A DNA stretch of 64,000 nt from assembly GCA_963809765.1 (NCBI GenBank), contig CAWEKT010000001.1, positions 248,001 to 312,000 on the forward strand, in the 5' to 3' direction. A model generated the notes under the pieces. The model saw only the letters and a list, made by a program, of their open reading frames with translations. It searched no databases and had not been told where the DNA came from. Position 1 is the stretch's first letter; each line of letters opens with the position of its first letter. Both the position numbers and the translations under genes were made by a program. Below, piece by piece: positions 25,362 through 35,033 of the stretch. This DNA comes from JACVRM01 sp963809765 (GTDB lineage: Bacteria; Actinomycetota; Thermoleophilia; Gaiellales; Gaiellaceae).

Positions 25362-26078
25362 GTGCGGCTCAAGCTGACGCTCGAGTACGACGGGACGGCC
25401 TTTCGCGGCTGGGCGGCGCAGCCGGGGCTGCGCACCGTCGAGAACGAGCTCCGGACCGCTCTGGGTGACCTCTACACGAGCTGCGACCGGCTCGCAGTGG
25501 CCGGCCGGACCGACGCCGGCGTCCATGCCCGCGGCAACGTCGTCAGCGTGGACGTCGAGGGCGGCCCGCCCATCGCGCGAGCCGCCGAGGCACTGAACGC
25601 CGAGCTCCCCGACGACATCGCCGCCGTGGGTGTGGAGGAGGCGCCGTCCGACTTCCACGCCCGCCACTCGGCCCGATCGCGCTCCTACCGGTACCGCATC
25701 TGGCGCCGGCGCACGCCGTCGCCGCTCGAGCACCGGCGCAGCTGGTGGCTGCCGCATCCACCGGACGAGAGCACACTGGCTGCCTGCGCCGCCCTGCTGC
25801 TCGGCAAGCACGACTTCCGTGCGTTCACGCCCACCGAGACGCGTCACGAGGTGTTCACCCGCACGGTGCTGGCGGCGTCGTGGCAGCAGGAGGGCGACGT
25901 GCTCGAGTTCACCGTGACCGCCGACAGCTTCCTCCGTCGCATGGTGCGGGCGCTCGTGGGGACCATGGTCGAGCAGCCGCCCGAGCAGTTCCAGCAGCTC
26001 CTCTCCGGGCGGCAGCGCGCCGAGGCGGGCACGACGGCGCCGCCGTGGGGCCTGTACCTGGAACGCGTCGACTACTGA
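25362..26078 (+). CDS. truA: tRNA pseudouridine(38-40) synthase TruA
   Basis: Makes pseudouridine in the tRNA anticodon stem-loop. The 238-residue enzyme begins RLKLTLEYDGTAFRGWAAQPG and carries the catalytic Asp in AGRTDAGVHARGNV, with the C-terminal FLRRMVRALVGTMVE. GTG 25362 is the only fitting start. It often follows rplQ directly in bacteria; here two genes intervene. Confidence 0.95.
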   Translation: MRLKLTLEYDGTAFRGWAAQPGLRTVENELRTALGDLYTSCDRLAVAGRTDAGVHARGNVVSVDVEGGPPIARAAEALNAELPDDIAAVGVEEAPSDFHARHSARSRSYRYRIWRRRTPSPLEHRRSWWLPHPPDESTLAACAALLLGKHDFRAFTPTETRHEVFTRTVLAASWQQEGDVLEFTVTADSFLRRMVRALVGTMVEQPPEQFQQLLSGRQRAEAGTTAPPWGLYLERVDY

Positions 26079-26088
26079 GTCGGGTTCC

Positions 26089-26781
26089 CTATGCGACCGC
26101 GGGTGCCTTCACGGAGGCGACGTAGCCGCGCACGTCGGCCACGGGCTCCGAGTAAGCGTCGCCGAGCGTCTCCTCCATCCGGCTCAGGTAGTCCTCGGCC
26201 CAGGTCGGGAAGTCGTAGTCGATCGACCGCAGGAACTCGAGCGTGGCGGCGAGGCGGATGTCGGCGATCGACGGCTGAGCGCCGCCGATGAACGGCCTTC
26301 CGGCCAGGAAGAAGGTGTTGAAGACCTCGAGCGGCTCCGCTAGCGCCGCCTGCGCGTCCTGCTGTGCCTTCGCCTTCATGGTTTCGTCGGCGCCAGAGGT
26401 TGCGACCTCGCCGGCGTACTGCGGAAAGCCGAGCGTCGGGTAGGTCGCTCGCGCCAGCAGCGGGTAGAACGTGCCGATCAAGTAGAACATCGCGTTGTCG
26501 ACCATGGCCCGCTCGCCGGGGTCCCGCGGATAGAAGCGGTCGAGGCCGTGCTTGTTGCAGAGGTAGGCCATGATCGCGCAGCTCTCGCCAAGCGCACCTC
26601 TCGGCAGTCCCTCCTCCTCGAGCATCGGCGTCAGGTGCGCCGGGTACTTGTTCACGAACTCCGGGCTCGTCGACTTGCCCCAGACGTCGACCTCCTCGAC
26701 GTCGAGGCCGGCGGCGCGGACGAAGATGCGGACGGTCAGGTTGTTGACGCTGGGCCTGAGGATGTTGAGCGTGGTCGCCAT
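26089..26781 (-). CDS. Glutathione S-transferase family protein
   Basis: A 230-residue two-domain GST-like protein: thioredoxin-fold N-terminus (LNILRPSVNNLTVRIFVRAAGL, then HLTPMLEEE and the SCAIMAYL segment) and an all-helical C-domain with the N-capping box region PSIADIRLAATLEFL. A perfect AGGAGGAG sits just before ATG 26781. It starts 29 bases after the stop of the PaaK-like ligase and is probably last in that operon. Actinobacteria normally use mycothiol, not glutathione, so the thiol co-substrate is open. Confidence 0.82.
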   Translation of the reverse strand: MATTLNILRPSVNNLTVRIFVRAAGLDVEEVDVWGKSTSPEFVNKYPAHLTPMLEEEGLPRGALGESCAIMAYLCNKHGLDRFYPRDPGERAMVDNAMFYLIGTFYPLLARATYPTLGFPQYAGEVATSGADETMKAKAQQDAQAALAEPLEVFNTFFLAGRPFIGGAQPSIADIRLAATLEFLRSIDYDFPTWAEDYLSRMEETLGDAYSEPVADVRGYVASVKAPAVA

Positions 26782-26810
26782 GGACTCCTCCTGCTCGTTT
26801 GGGCGCGAGC

Positions 26811-28112
26811 CTACCGCGCGATCAGCGTCGACTTGTACTCGCTTCGGCCAAGGCTCCCCCAGGGCAGGAGCTCGACGCGTGCCTGCACGAGCAGGACGCT
26901 CCTGAGCCTGGCGCCGATCGCATCCGCGAGGCGCTCGTCGGGCGTCGCGTCACGGGCGAGCTCGACGGCAACGGGCAGCGGCGGGTCCTGCTTGACCCCC
27001 GGACGCGCCGGCCGGACGACCACGTTCCCCGAGACCGCGGGCGCGAACGAGGTCACGACCTCGCGGACTGCGGACGGGAACACGTTGACCCCGCGGACGA
27101 TCAGCATGTCGTCGGTCCGGCCGACGCAGCGGACCCGCGGGGCGGTTCGGCCGCACGCGCACGGGCTCGTCCGTACGACCACGTGGTCGCGCGTACGAAA
27201 GCGCAGCAGCGGCGCGGCGCGGTGGCGGAGGTGCGTGAGCACCAACTCGCCGCCGGCGCCGTCGACGAGCTCGACGGCGGCGCCCGTCTCCGGGTCGACG
27301 AGCTCCGCGTGCACGAAGCCGCGCGCGCCCAGGTGCATGCCCTCCTGCTCCTCGCACTCGCCCCACAGTGAGATGCCGATGTCGCCGATGCCCATCGCCT
27401 CCGTGACCCTGGCGCCCCAGCCGTGCTCCAGCCGCTCGCGAAACGAGGGCTCGCCGCCGCCGGGCTCGCCGGCGACGAGCACCCGCTCGACGCTCGACGC
27501 AGCCAGATCGACTCCGCGGTCGGTCGCCCACTCGACCAGGTAGGCGGCGTAGGAGGGAGTCAGCACGGCCGCCTCCGGCCGCAGCTGCTCGATCGCCCGC
27601 ACGAGCCGCTCGCTGTTGCCGGTGCCGACGGGGATGTGGCAGAGGCCGATGCGGTCGAAGCTCGCGAGTGCTGCTCCGGCGACGAACGGCCCTGCGTTGT
27701 AGGTGGAGATGATCGCCTGGCCCGTGCGGAGGCCGGACGCCGCGTAGCTCCGCGCCGAGCCCGTGACCCAGTTTTCGAGGTCTCCAGCGGTCAGGGGGAT
27801 GTAGCTGGGCGTCCCCGTCGTGCCGCTCGTCGAGTAGACGCGTGCGAGCTCGCTCCGGCTGACGCAGAAGTGGTCTCCGAACGGCTGCTCCTGCGTGACA
27901 GTCGCACGCAGCTCGTCCTTGCCGGTGAGCGGCAGCGTCGCGATGTCGGCCAGGCTGCCGGCCGAAGCCGCCGTGCCGAAGCCGGCTGCGGCGAGCTTGC
28001 TGCGGTAGAAGGCAGAGCGCTCGAACAGGTAGGCGAGCTGCTCGCGATAGCTCCGGTCGTCGACCTCCAGCTGCTCGGACCACGGCAGGGCCTCGACGGC
28101 AGGATCGAGCAT
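26811..28112 (-). CDS. PaaK/CapK-like AMP-forming acyl-CoA ligase
   Basis: A 433-residue adenylate-forming enzyme resembling phenylacetate-CoA ligase. It has the P-loop STSGTTGTPSYIPLT, the acceptor region EAMGIGDIGISLWGE, and the C-terminal hinge and lid (VGRTDDMLIVRGVNVFPSAV). A CxC motif (SPCACGRTAPR) occurs in the usual place. It would activate a carboxylic acid as its CoA thioester. ATG 28112 overlaps the stop of the upstream gene (TGATG), so it is translationally coupled. The long frame beyond 28112 is a shadow of that gene. Substrate not deducible. Confidence 0.88.
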   Translation of the reverse strand: MLDPAVEALPWSEQLEVDDRSYREQLAYLFERSAFYRSKLAAAGFGTAASAGSLADIATLPLTGKDELRATVTQEQPFGDHFCVSRSELARVYSTSGTTGTPSYIPLTAGDLENWVTGSARSYAASGLRTGQAIISTYNAGPFVAGAALASFDRIGLCHIPVGTGNSERLVRAIEQLRPEAAVLTPSYAAYLVEWATDRGVDLAASSVERVLVAGEPGGGEPSFRERLEHGWGARVTEAMGIGDIGISLWGECEEQEGMHLGARGFVHAELVDPETGAAVELVDGAGGELVLTHLRHRAAPLLRFRTRDHVVVRTSPCACGRTAPRVRCVGRTDDMLIVRGVNVFPSAVREVVTSFAPAVSGNVVVRPARPGVKQDPPLPVAVELARDATPDERLADAIGARLRSVLLVQARVELLPWGSLGRSEYKSTLIAR

Positions 28113-28852
28113 CAGTTCGGGTCGTAGGCCGCTGCCTGCTCGGCCGCCCGTGCCAGCTCGAGCCCGATCGGCGTGTCGCGCTCCTCGGCGAGGTGGGCGA
28201 GCAGGCTGGCGGTGCGCGCGAGGATGGGGACCGCCTTGACCATGGACGCCGGGTAGCCGAGGTCGAGCATCACCGCCGCGATCGGCAGCGACACGTTCAT
28301 CGGCAACGGCTTGCCCCAGGCATCCGCCACCGCACCGCGCAGCTCCCGAGCCAGGGCGACGTGGGCGCTGGCGACGCCGCGCTCGTCGGCGAGCTCGAGC
28401 AGGCGTTCGGCGCGAGGATCCACGGGACTGTGCACCGGGTGCCCGAAGCCAGGCATCTTGCCGCCCCCGGCACGCACCTCGGCGACGACCTCGCGCGCAG
28501 ACCGCCCGGACGCGACCGCACCCTCGAGCAGGCGGGCGCACTCCTCGGCCGTCCCCAGCACCACCGGCCCCGCGCCGAGGATCCCGGCCGCGACGGCGCC
28601 CTGGAGCGAACCAGGGTCGGCCGCGAGCGTCATCCGCGCCGCCACGTTCGTCGGCATGAGCCCGTGCTCGGCGATCGAGACCAGCAGCGCGTCGAGGAAG
28701 AAGCGCTGCTCCTCGGTCGGCTCCTCTCCCGTGACGAGCAGGTGGAAGAGCTCGGTGAAGCTCAGCCTGCCCACCAGGTCGGCCGTGAGGTCGCGGCCCC
28801 GCACCTCGACCCGGTCCGGGTATGCCTGCGCGATGCGGGACGTCGGCGTCAC
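28112..28852 (-). CDS. Citryl-CoA lyase / citrate synthase-like protein
   Basis: A 246-residue, short citrate-synthase-fold protein. It shows a catalytic-loop pattern GKMPGFGHPVHSPVDPRAERL and the upstream helix GLMPTNVAARMTLA. Annotated relatives are called citryl-CoA lyase; at this size it lacks parts of full citrate synthase. GTG 28852 overlaps the TGA of the MetE-like gene (GTGA) and its own stop overlaps the ligase start, so all three are coupled. Likely reaction: cleavage or formation of a CoA-thioester C-C bond; substrate unknown. Confidence 0.8.
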   Translation of the reverse strand: MTPTSRIAQAYPDRVEVRGRDLTADLVGRLSFTELFHLLVTGEEPTEEQRFFLDALLVSIAEHGLMPTNVAARMTLAADPGSLQGAVAAGILGAGPVVLGTAEECARLLEGAVASGRSAREVVAEVRAGGGKMPGFGHPVHSPVDPRAERLLELADERGVASAHVALARELRGAVADAWGKPLPMNVSLPIAAVMLDLGYPASMVKAVPILARTASLLAHLAEERDTPIGLELARAAEQAAAYDPN

Positions 28853-29874
28853 AGCTCGTCCCGCACGATGCGCGCCCCCGTCACCATCGCAACCAGCTTC
28901 TCGTACGCACGCTCCCGCGGCAGGTACTTCATGCCGCAGTCCGGCGCGACAACGAGCCGGTCGGGCTCGATCACCTCGAGTGCGCGGCGGATGCGTGCGG
29001 CCACCGTCTCCGGTGTCTCGGCAGCCTCGGCGCCGAGGTCGAGGACGCCGAGCACGATCGTCTTGTCGGGCAGCTCGCCCAGGACGGCCGGGTCCAGGTC
29101 CGGTTGAGCAGCCTCGAGCGAGACGTGCGTGGCCGAGCACCCGTTGAGCTCACGCAGGAACGGATACCCGGTGAGCCGGCCCTCGCGGACGACGTGCGCG
29201 TACCCGAAGCACGTGTGCAGGACCGTGTCGCCGGCGATGCCCCCGAGCGCACGGTCGATCGCCTCGACGGCGTACTCGCGCGCCGCCTCCGGACGGGCCT
29301 GCAGGTAGGGCTCATCGATCTGGACGACGTCGGCGCCGGCCGCCTTGAGGTCGTGGAGCTCCTCGTTCACGGCTTCGGCGTAGGCGAGCGCCACGCTCCG
29401 CTCGTCCGCGTAGTGGTCGTCCTGCGCCTGCTGGGTCATGGTGAACGGTCCGGGCACCGTGATCTTGATCGGCCGGCCTGTGAGCGCACGGAGGAACTCG
29501 ACGTCACGAACCTCGACCGGCCGCGTCCGCTGGATGGGGCCGACGATGCGCGGCACCGGGTTCTCGTGCCCGGTGCGGTCGAGCGCCACGCCCGGAGTGT
29601 CGAGATCGACGCCTTCCAGGGCGGTCGCGAAGCGGTTCGAGTAGCTCTCGCGCCGCATCTCGCCGTCGGTGACGATGTCGACGCCCGCGCGTTCCTGGTC
29701 CTGGACGGCCAGGCGCGTGGCGTCGTCCTGTGCCTCCTCCAGGAACGGCTCCGGCACGCGCCAGAGCTCCTTGGCGCGCACCCGCGGGGGCAGCCGCTCG
29801 CCCAGACGTCCGCGGTCGATCAGCCAGCCAGGTTGCGGGTAGCTGCCGACGACGGTCGTCACGAGCGGAGCCAC
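28849..29874 (-). CDS. MetE C-terminal-like zinc methyltransferase / thiol transferase
   Basis: A 341-residue single-domain relative of cobalamin-independent methionine synthase. It begins LVTTVVGSYPQPGWL, has ADVVQIDEPYLQARPE, and carries the predicted zinc ligands His and Cys in HTCFGYAHV and Cys in PDCGMKYLPRERA. Full-length MetE has a duplicated N-terminal half, absent here. The same fold is used by epoxyalkane:coenzyme M transferase, so thiol alkyl transfer other than to homocysteine is possible. First gene of a four-gene operon with a leaderless-type promoter. Confidence 0.82.
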   Translation of the reverse strand: MAPLVTTVVGSYPQPGWLIDRGRLGERLPPRVRAKELWRVPEPFLEEAQDDATRLAVQDQERAGVDIVTDGEMRRESYSNRFATALEGVDLDTPGVALDRTGHENPVPRIVGPIQRTRPVEVRDVEFLRALTGRPIKITVPGPFTMTQQAQDDHYADERSVALAYAEAVNEELHDLKAAGADVVQIDEPYLQARPEAAREYAVEAIDRALGGIAGDTVLHTCFGYAHVVREGRLTGYPFLRELNGCSATHVSLEAAQPDLDPAVLGELPDKTIVLGVLDLGAEAAETPETVAARIRRALEVIEPDRLVVAPDCGMKYLPRERAYEKLVAMVTGARIVRDEL

Positions 29875-29881
29875 GGCAGCC

Positions 29882-29887
29882 AGGCTA
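29882..29887 (-). promoter_or_regulatory. Leaderless -10 for the MetE-like operon
   Basis: On the minus strand TAGCCT is followed by seven bases and then the GTG at 29874, the spacing of a leaderless transcript. Confidence 0.5.
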
Positions 29888-29914
29888 ACGGGCGCCCGAC
29901 CGCCGACGCATACG

Positions 29915-30560
29915 ATGACCCCGGTGCGCTACCGGACGGTGCTCTTCGACCTCGACGGCACGCTCATCGACTCGGGAGCGGCCATCCTCGCCTCGTTCCA
30001 CCATGCGACGGAGACCGTGCTCGGGCGGCGGTTCGAGGACGAGGTGGTCATGGCCAGCGTCGGCGGGCACGGCATCCACCGGCAGATGGCCGCGTTCGAT
30101 CCCGGGCGGGTGGACGAGCTCGTCGCCGCCTACCGCGCCCACAACCTCGACCTGTACGGGCAGATCAGGCTGTTCGCCGGCGTCGACTCGGTGCTGGAGC
30201 GGCTGCGTGAGGACGGGCGCCGCCTCGGCATCGTCACGGTCAAGAGCCGCGCGACCGTCGAGCTGACGCTCGAGCTGCTGCCGCTCGGCTCGTACTTCGC
30301 CACCGTGGTCACCGGCGACGACGTGGAGGCGCACAAGCCGGAGCCCGACGGGCTGCTGCTCGCGCTCGAGCAGCTCGGGCGAGGACCCTGCGTCGGCTGC
30401 CTACGTCGGGGACTCGCCGTTCGACGTCCAGGCGGCGAAGTCCGCGGGCGTGGGCGCGGTCGCTGTCACCTGGGGCGGGATCCACGGCCGCGACCGGCTC
30501 GAGCCCGAGCAGCCCGACGCCCTCGTCGACCATCCAGGAGAGCTCGTTGGCGTCCTCTAA
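29915..30560 (+). CDS. HAD-superfamily phosphatase (phosphoglycolate phosphatase-like), frameshifted
   Basis: Begins with the HAD motif I FDLDGTLIDSG, followed by motif II (IVTVKSR) and the lysine of motif III (DDVEAHKPEPDG). Motif IV appears only after a frame change: removing one G at about 30378 restores AYVGDSPFDVQAAKSAGVGAV and a stop at 30560. The corrected protein is ~214 residues. It overlaps ligA by 14 bases. Sequence error is more likely than a true pseudogene, because the frame is otherwise conserved to the end. Confidence 0.85.
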
Positions 30561-32585
30561 GACCCAGGCGCCGGCCGAGCGCGCAGCCGAGCTGCGCCGC
30601 GTTCTCGACCACCACCTCTACCGCTACCACGTCCTGGACGACCCGGAGATCTCCGACGCCGAGTACGACCGCCTCTACGACGAGCTCGTCGCCCTGGAGC
30701 AGGAGCACCCGGAGCTCAAGACCCCGACCTCGCCGACCCAGCGCGTCGGCGCGCCGCCGTCGGACCGCTTCGAGAAGGTGCGGCACCTGTCGCCGATGGG
30801 CTCGCTCGAGAAGGTGACCACCGACGAGGCGCTGACCAAATTCGCAGAGGACGTGCGCAAGCGTCTGGACAGCGACGAGCCGGTCGCCTGGGTGATCGAG
30901 CCGAAGATCGACGGCTCGGCGATCAACCTCGTCTACGAGGACGGCGTCTTCACGCGGGGGCGACTCGCGGCGACGGCGTCCAGGGCGAGCTCGTCACCAC
31001 CAACCTGCGCACGATCGCCTCGATCCCGCTGGCGATGCGGCTCACGGACGACGAGCTGGCGCCGCCGGTTATGGAGGTGCGCGGCGAGGTCTACATGCCG
31101 CTGTCCGGCTTCCGGGCGTTCAACGAGCGGCTCGCCGAGCAGGGCAAGCAGCCCGCGCCGAATCCGCGAAACGCGGCGGCGGGATCGCTGCGCCAGAAGG
31201 ACTCGTCGATCACGGCGGAGCGGCCGCTCTCGATCTGGGTGTACGGCACCGGCCACCGCGAGGGGCTGGAGCAGATCACGACCCACTGGGAGACGCTCGA
31301 GTGGCTGCGCGAGCGCGGCTTCCGCACGAATCCGTTCGCCGAGCGCGTCGAGTCGATCGAAGAGGTCGCCGAGCGCTGCAGGGAGTGGGAGAGCCGCAGG
31401 CTCGAGCTCGACTACGAGATCGACGGCATCGTCATCAAGGTCGACTCCTTCGAGCAGCAGGGCCGCCTGGGCTCGCTGCACGAGCGGCCCCGTTGGGCGC
31501 GTGCCTTCAAGTGGGCGCCGATGACGGCGCAGACGCGCCTGCTCCAGATCGCGATCAGGGTCGGCCGCACAGGAGCGCTGAACCCGTGGGCGGTGCTGGA
31601 GCCGGTCGAGGTCGGCGGCGTCACCGTCTCGCGGGCGACGCTCCACAACGAGGAGGACATCAACCGCAAGGACATCCGCGAGGGCGACATCGTGGTCGTC
31701 CAGCGTGCCGGCGACGTCATCCCGCAGATCGTCGGGCCGGCGGGGCCGCACGAGCCGGGCACGAAGCCGTTCCGCATGCCGAAGCGCTGCCCCCTGTGCG
31801 ACGCCGAGATCGTCAAGCCGGAGGGCGTGGCCATGCACCGCTGCCCGAATCCGGCCTGCGAGTCACGCGGCCTCGAGGCACTCATCAACTGGGTGCAGGC
31901 GGCGGCCGACATCGAGGGCGTCGGCGAGCAGCTCGTGCGACGGCTCTGGACGCTCGGGCTCGTCCGCTCGCTGCCGGACCTCTACCGGCTCTCCAAGCAG
32001 CAGCTGCTCGAGCTCGACGGCTTCCAGGAGCGCTCCGCGACCAAGGTCGTCGAGTCGATCGCGACGTCGAAGGCGATCCCGTTTCGCCGCGTGCTCTTCG
32101 GCCTCAACATCCCGGAGGTCGGCTGGGTGACGGCGCAGAACATCGCGCGCCACTTCGGCTCGGTCGACCGGTTGACCGAGGCGACGCCCGAGCAGGTCAT
32201 GGAGGTCGAGGGCATCGGCCCGGAGCGAGCCCAGGCGATCGTCGAGTGGTTCGCGGAGGACGGCAACCGGGCGCTCGTCGCGGAGCTCCGCGAGCTCGGG
32301 CTGCGCTTCGAAGCGGATGCCGAGGACCGGCCCGTCGAGGGTCCGCTCACCGGTCAGACCTACGTGATCACGGGCACGCTCGAGTCGTTCACGCGGGACG
32401 AGGCGAAGGCCGCGCTCGAGGCGCTCGGAGCGAAGGTGGTCGATTCGGTGTCGAAGAAGACGACGGGGCTGATCGCCGGCGAGAGCCCGGGCGGCTCGAA
32501 GGTCAAGGGCGCCGAGAAGCACGGGGCACGCCCGTCCTGCGGGCGAGGCTCCGAGCTCGCGAAGGCGCTGCTCGCGACAGGCTAG
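30547..32585 (+). CDS. ligA: NAD-dependent DNA ligase LigA, frameshifted
   Basis: Seals nicks using NAD. From TTG 30547 the Ia domain and adenylation domain are visible, with the nucleophile lysine in EPKIDGSA (Lys120). One missing G in a G-run at about 30957 shifts the frame; after it, TTNLRTIASIP, GEVYMPLSGFRAFNE and DYEIDGIVIKVD continue normally. The zinc finger (CPLC...CPNPAC), helix-hairpin-helix region and BRCT domain (YVITGTLESFTRDEA) follow. The last ~25 residues around 32520-32560 look scrambled and may hold compensating indels. Essential in nearly all bacteria, so error is the best explanation. Confidence 0.93.
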
Positions 32586-33871
32586 CACGCGCTGCGGACG
32601 AAGCCGTCCGGCGAGGCAGCCGCCTGCGAACCTGTCCTGCGCCTGGCGGGCGCGGTACTGGTTCACCGGACGGCCGTTGCTGAGCACGGCGAAGGCGATC
32701 CGGCCACGAACGTAGCCGGCGAGCGTCGAGGCCGACGCCGTCGTCCCCGTCTTGGCTGCAACCCGGCCGCGCGCCGGCGGCGTGCGCATGCGCGCGGCCA
32801 GCGTGCCCGTCCGCCCGGCGACGGGCAGGCTCTCGACGAACGCCCTGCGGATGACCGGATCGCTCCACGCCACCTGCAGCAGCGCGGCCAGCGACGTCGG
32901 CGGTGACGCGGTTGTAGGGCGACAGGCCGCTGCCGTCGACGATCCGCACGCCGGCGAGCGGAATCCCGGCCGCGGCGAGGCTCGCACGGACGACCGAGGC
33001 GCCGCGCGCGGTCGTGCCCGGCGTGCCGTTGATCGTGCCGAGCTGCTTCAGCAGCAGCTCGGCGATGAAGTTGTCGCTCTCCTGGTTCATCCAGCGGACG
33101 AGCGTCGACATGGGCGGCGACGCGATGGCGCCCAGCGCGAACGCGTCGCCGGGCGCCTCGCCAGCGGCCGCCACCGCCGGGGACCGCGATGCCGGCCCGG
33201 CGCAGCGCGTCACGAAACGCGGCTGCGGCGCTGCGCGCCGGCTCCGTCGTGACGACACCGCGGTAGCGGGCCCGGTCGACCGTCAGCGCCGACAGCGGCG
33301 GCGACTCGTCGATGTAGTACGACGCCTTCCAACCGGGCCCGGTACGGCGGGCGTCGAAGAAGGACTCGTCGCCGAGGACGCGGCCGGTCACGTGGCGGAG
33401 GCCGCCGGCGTGCAGCTGCACCGCGAGCCGGCGCAGGTCGCCGGAGGTGAGCGTCGGGTCGCCGTAGCCCTTGAGGATCAGGTCGCCGTGCCAGACGCCG
33501 TCGATCAGCTCGCCGTCGCCGAGCACGGTCGTCTCGATCCGGTAGGACGGCCCGAGCGCGACCAGGGCGGCGTAGCTGACGGCGAGCTTCTCGTTCGAGG
33601 CCGGCGCGAGTGCCAGCGACCGGCGCCGCTCGAACAGGCGCTCGCCGGTACGCAGGTCGACGGCGATCGCGGCGGTCAGGCCGGGTCTCGGTGCGGTCAG
33701 CGCGCGCTCGAGCCGCGCGGTGAGCTCCCGCGAGACCGATGTGAGCGTGAAGCCGGTCGACGACCACGCGGCGCCTGCGGGCCAGGCGGCCGCAGGACGG
33801 CCGGCGGTCGCCAGGTTGGCGAGTGCGGCAGCGCAGAGCGCGACAGCCGCGAGGAGCAGCACGCGGTGCAC
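32582..33871 (-). CDS. dacB: D-alanyl-D-alanine carboxypeptidase/endopeptidase (PBP4, peptidase S13), three apparent frameshifts
   Basis: Trims peptidoglycan stem peptides outside the membrane. The proposed GTG 33871 opens a signal peptide (HRVLLLAAVALCAAALANLA). The SxxK nucleophile motif is ASNEKLAVSY, the second motif is SGLSPYN and the third is KTGT (AAKTGTTASAS). The three motifs lie in different frames; one extra base near each of 33175, 32895 and 32624 accounts for it. The corrected protein is about 428 residues and stops at 32582, tail-to-tail with ligA. The start two codons downstream of 33871 is also possible. Confidence 0.85.
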
Positions 33872-33981
33872 CGCGCCATTCTTCGAAGGCCGCCGGCGGC
33901 CGTCAATAGGCCTCGAAGCACCGGAAAATGGGCCGGTCGGCCCATGTGAGCGCCGCTCGCATCCGTCACATAATCGGCGGA

Positions 33982-34320
33982 GTGCTGGACGACACGCCCA
34001 CACTGCTTGCGCGCGTGACGTCGCTGATCGAGCAAAGCGACGACGGCTCCGTCCCGCTCCGGGAGGTCGACGAGACGTTGACCGACGGGTACGCGGTCGC
34101 GCTCGCACTCGAGGCTGAGCAGCGCCGCCTCCGCGCCGACCTCCTTCGGCTCGCCGAGGAAGGCGCCGCAGACGAGCGCCGGCTCGAGGAGCTCGCAAAC
34201 CGCCAGTCGCGCGCCAGCCGGGAGCTGGCCACGCTGCGGGAGACGCTCGCACGTCTGCGCGAGCGGCGCACGGCGATCCGGATGGCGACCGCGCATCCGG
34301 CGCCGGCCGGCGGCGGCTGA
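33982..34320 (+). CDS. Small coiled-coil protein of unknown function
   Basis: A 112-residue protein from GTG 33982, dominated by long charged helices rich in Arg, Glu and Leu (for example LALEAEQRRLRADLLRL), so a coiled coil is likely. No signal peptide or catalytic motif. CATAAT with seven bases to the GTG suggests a near-leaderless start; an upstream in-frame ATG at 33928 is less likely. I do not recognise the family. It faces the response regulator gene tail-to-tail. Confidence 0.6.
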   Translation: MLDDTPTLLARVTSLIEQSDDGSVPLREVDETLTDGYAVALALEAEQRRLRADLLRLAEEGAADERRLEELANRQSRASRELATLRETLARLRERRTAIRMATAHPAPAGGG

Positions 34321-34325
34321 CGGCC

Positions 34326-35033
34326 TCAGACGATGCCGCTGCGCACGGCGTAGACCGCCGCCTGGATCCGGTTCTGGATCCCGAGCTTCATGAGGATGTT
34401 CGAGATGTGGTTCTTGACCGTCTTCGGGCTGATGAAGAGCGCCCGGGCGATCTCGGCGTTGTCCTTGCCGTTCGCGATCAGCTTGAGGACGTCCAGCTCG
34501 CGGGCCGAGAGCTCGGCGCGGGGGAGTGGATGCGTGTCGGGCGCGCTCGTGGCACGCACGCGCTGCAGCAGCCGCCCCGTCACCTGAGGCGACATCAGTG
34601 AGTCTCCGGCTGCCGCGGCGTCGATGCCGCGGAGCAGCTCGTCGATCGATGCATCCTTGAGCAGGTAGCCGCAGGCGCCTGCCAGGACGGCGTCGATCAC
34701 GTCGCCGTCGGAGTCCGAGATCGTGAGCACGACGACCCGCGTCAGCGGCCGCTCACGCGTGATCTCGCGCGTCGCCTCGACGCCGTTCATGCCCGGCATG
34801 TTGATGTCCATGAGGACGATCTCAGGCGAAAGCTCGCGCGCCTTGATGACCGCGTCGAACCCGTCGGACGCCTCGGCCACGATCGTCACGCCCTGATCCT
34901 CCAGCAGGCTACGGAGCCCGGTCCGGAAGAGATCGTGGTCGTCGACGAGGAGTACTCGTGGCTGAGTGGTCGGTTCCGTTGCCTGCATGCCGCCTGTGGT
35001 GTCGCGGGCGAGCCCTCGGCTCGCCTGACTCAT
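34326..35033 (-). CDS. NarL/LuxR-family response regulator
   Basis: A two-component DNA-binding regulator: receiver domain with the acidic pair in LLVDDHDLFR, phospho-acceptor Asp in VLMDINMPGMNG, and conserved Thr and Lys (VVLTISD, YLLKDAS). The C-terminal LuxR helix-turn-helix reads LSARELDVLKLIANGKDNAEIA with KTVKNHISNI. ATG 35033 is preferred since it forms an ATGA overlap with the upstream 3D-domain gene; ATG 34988 is the alternative. No histidine kinase gene is adjacent, so it is an orphan within this window. Confidence 0.92.
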   Translation of the reverse strand: MSQASRGLARDTTGGMQATEPTTQPRVLLVDDHDLFRTGLRSLLEDQGVTIVAEASDGFDAVIKARELSPEIVLMDINMPGMNGVEATREITRERPLTRVVVLTISDSDGDVIDAVLAGACGYLLKDASIDELLRGIDAAAAGDSLMSPQVTGRLLQRVRATSAPDTHPLPRAELSARELDVLKLIANGKDNAEIARALFISPKTVKNHISNILMKLGIQNRIQAAVYAVRSGIV

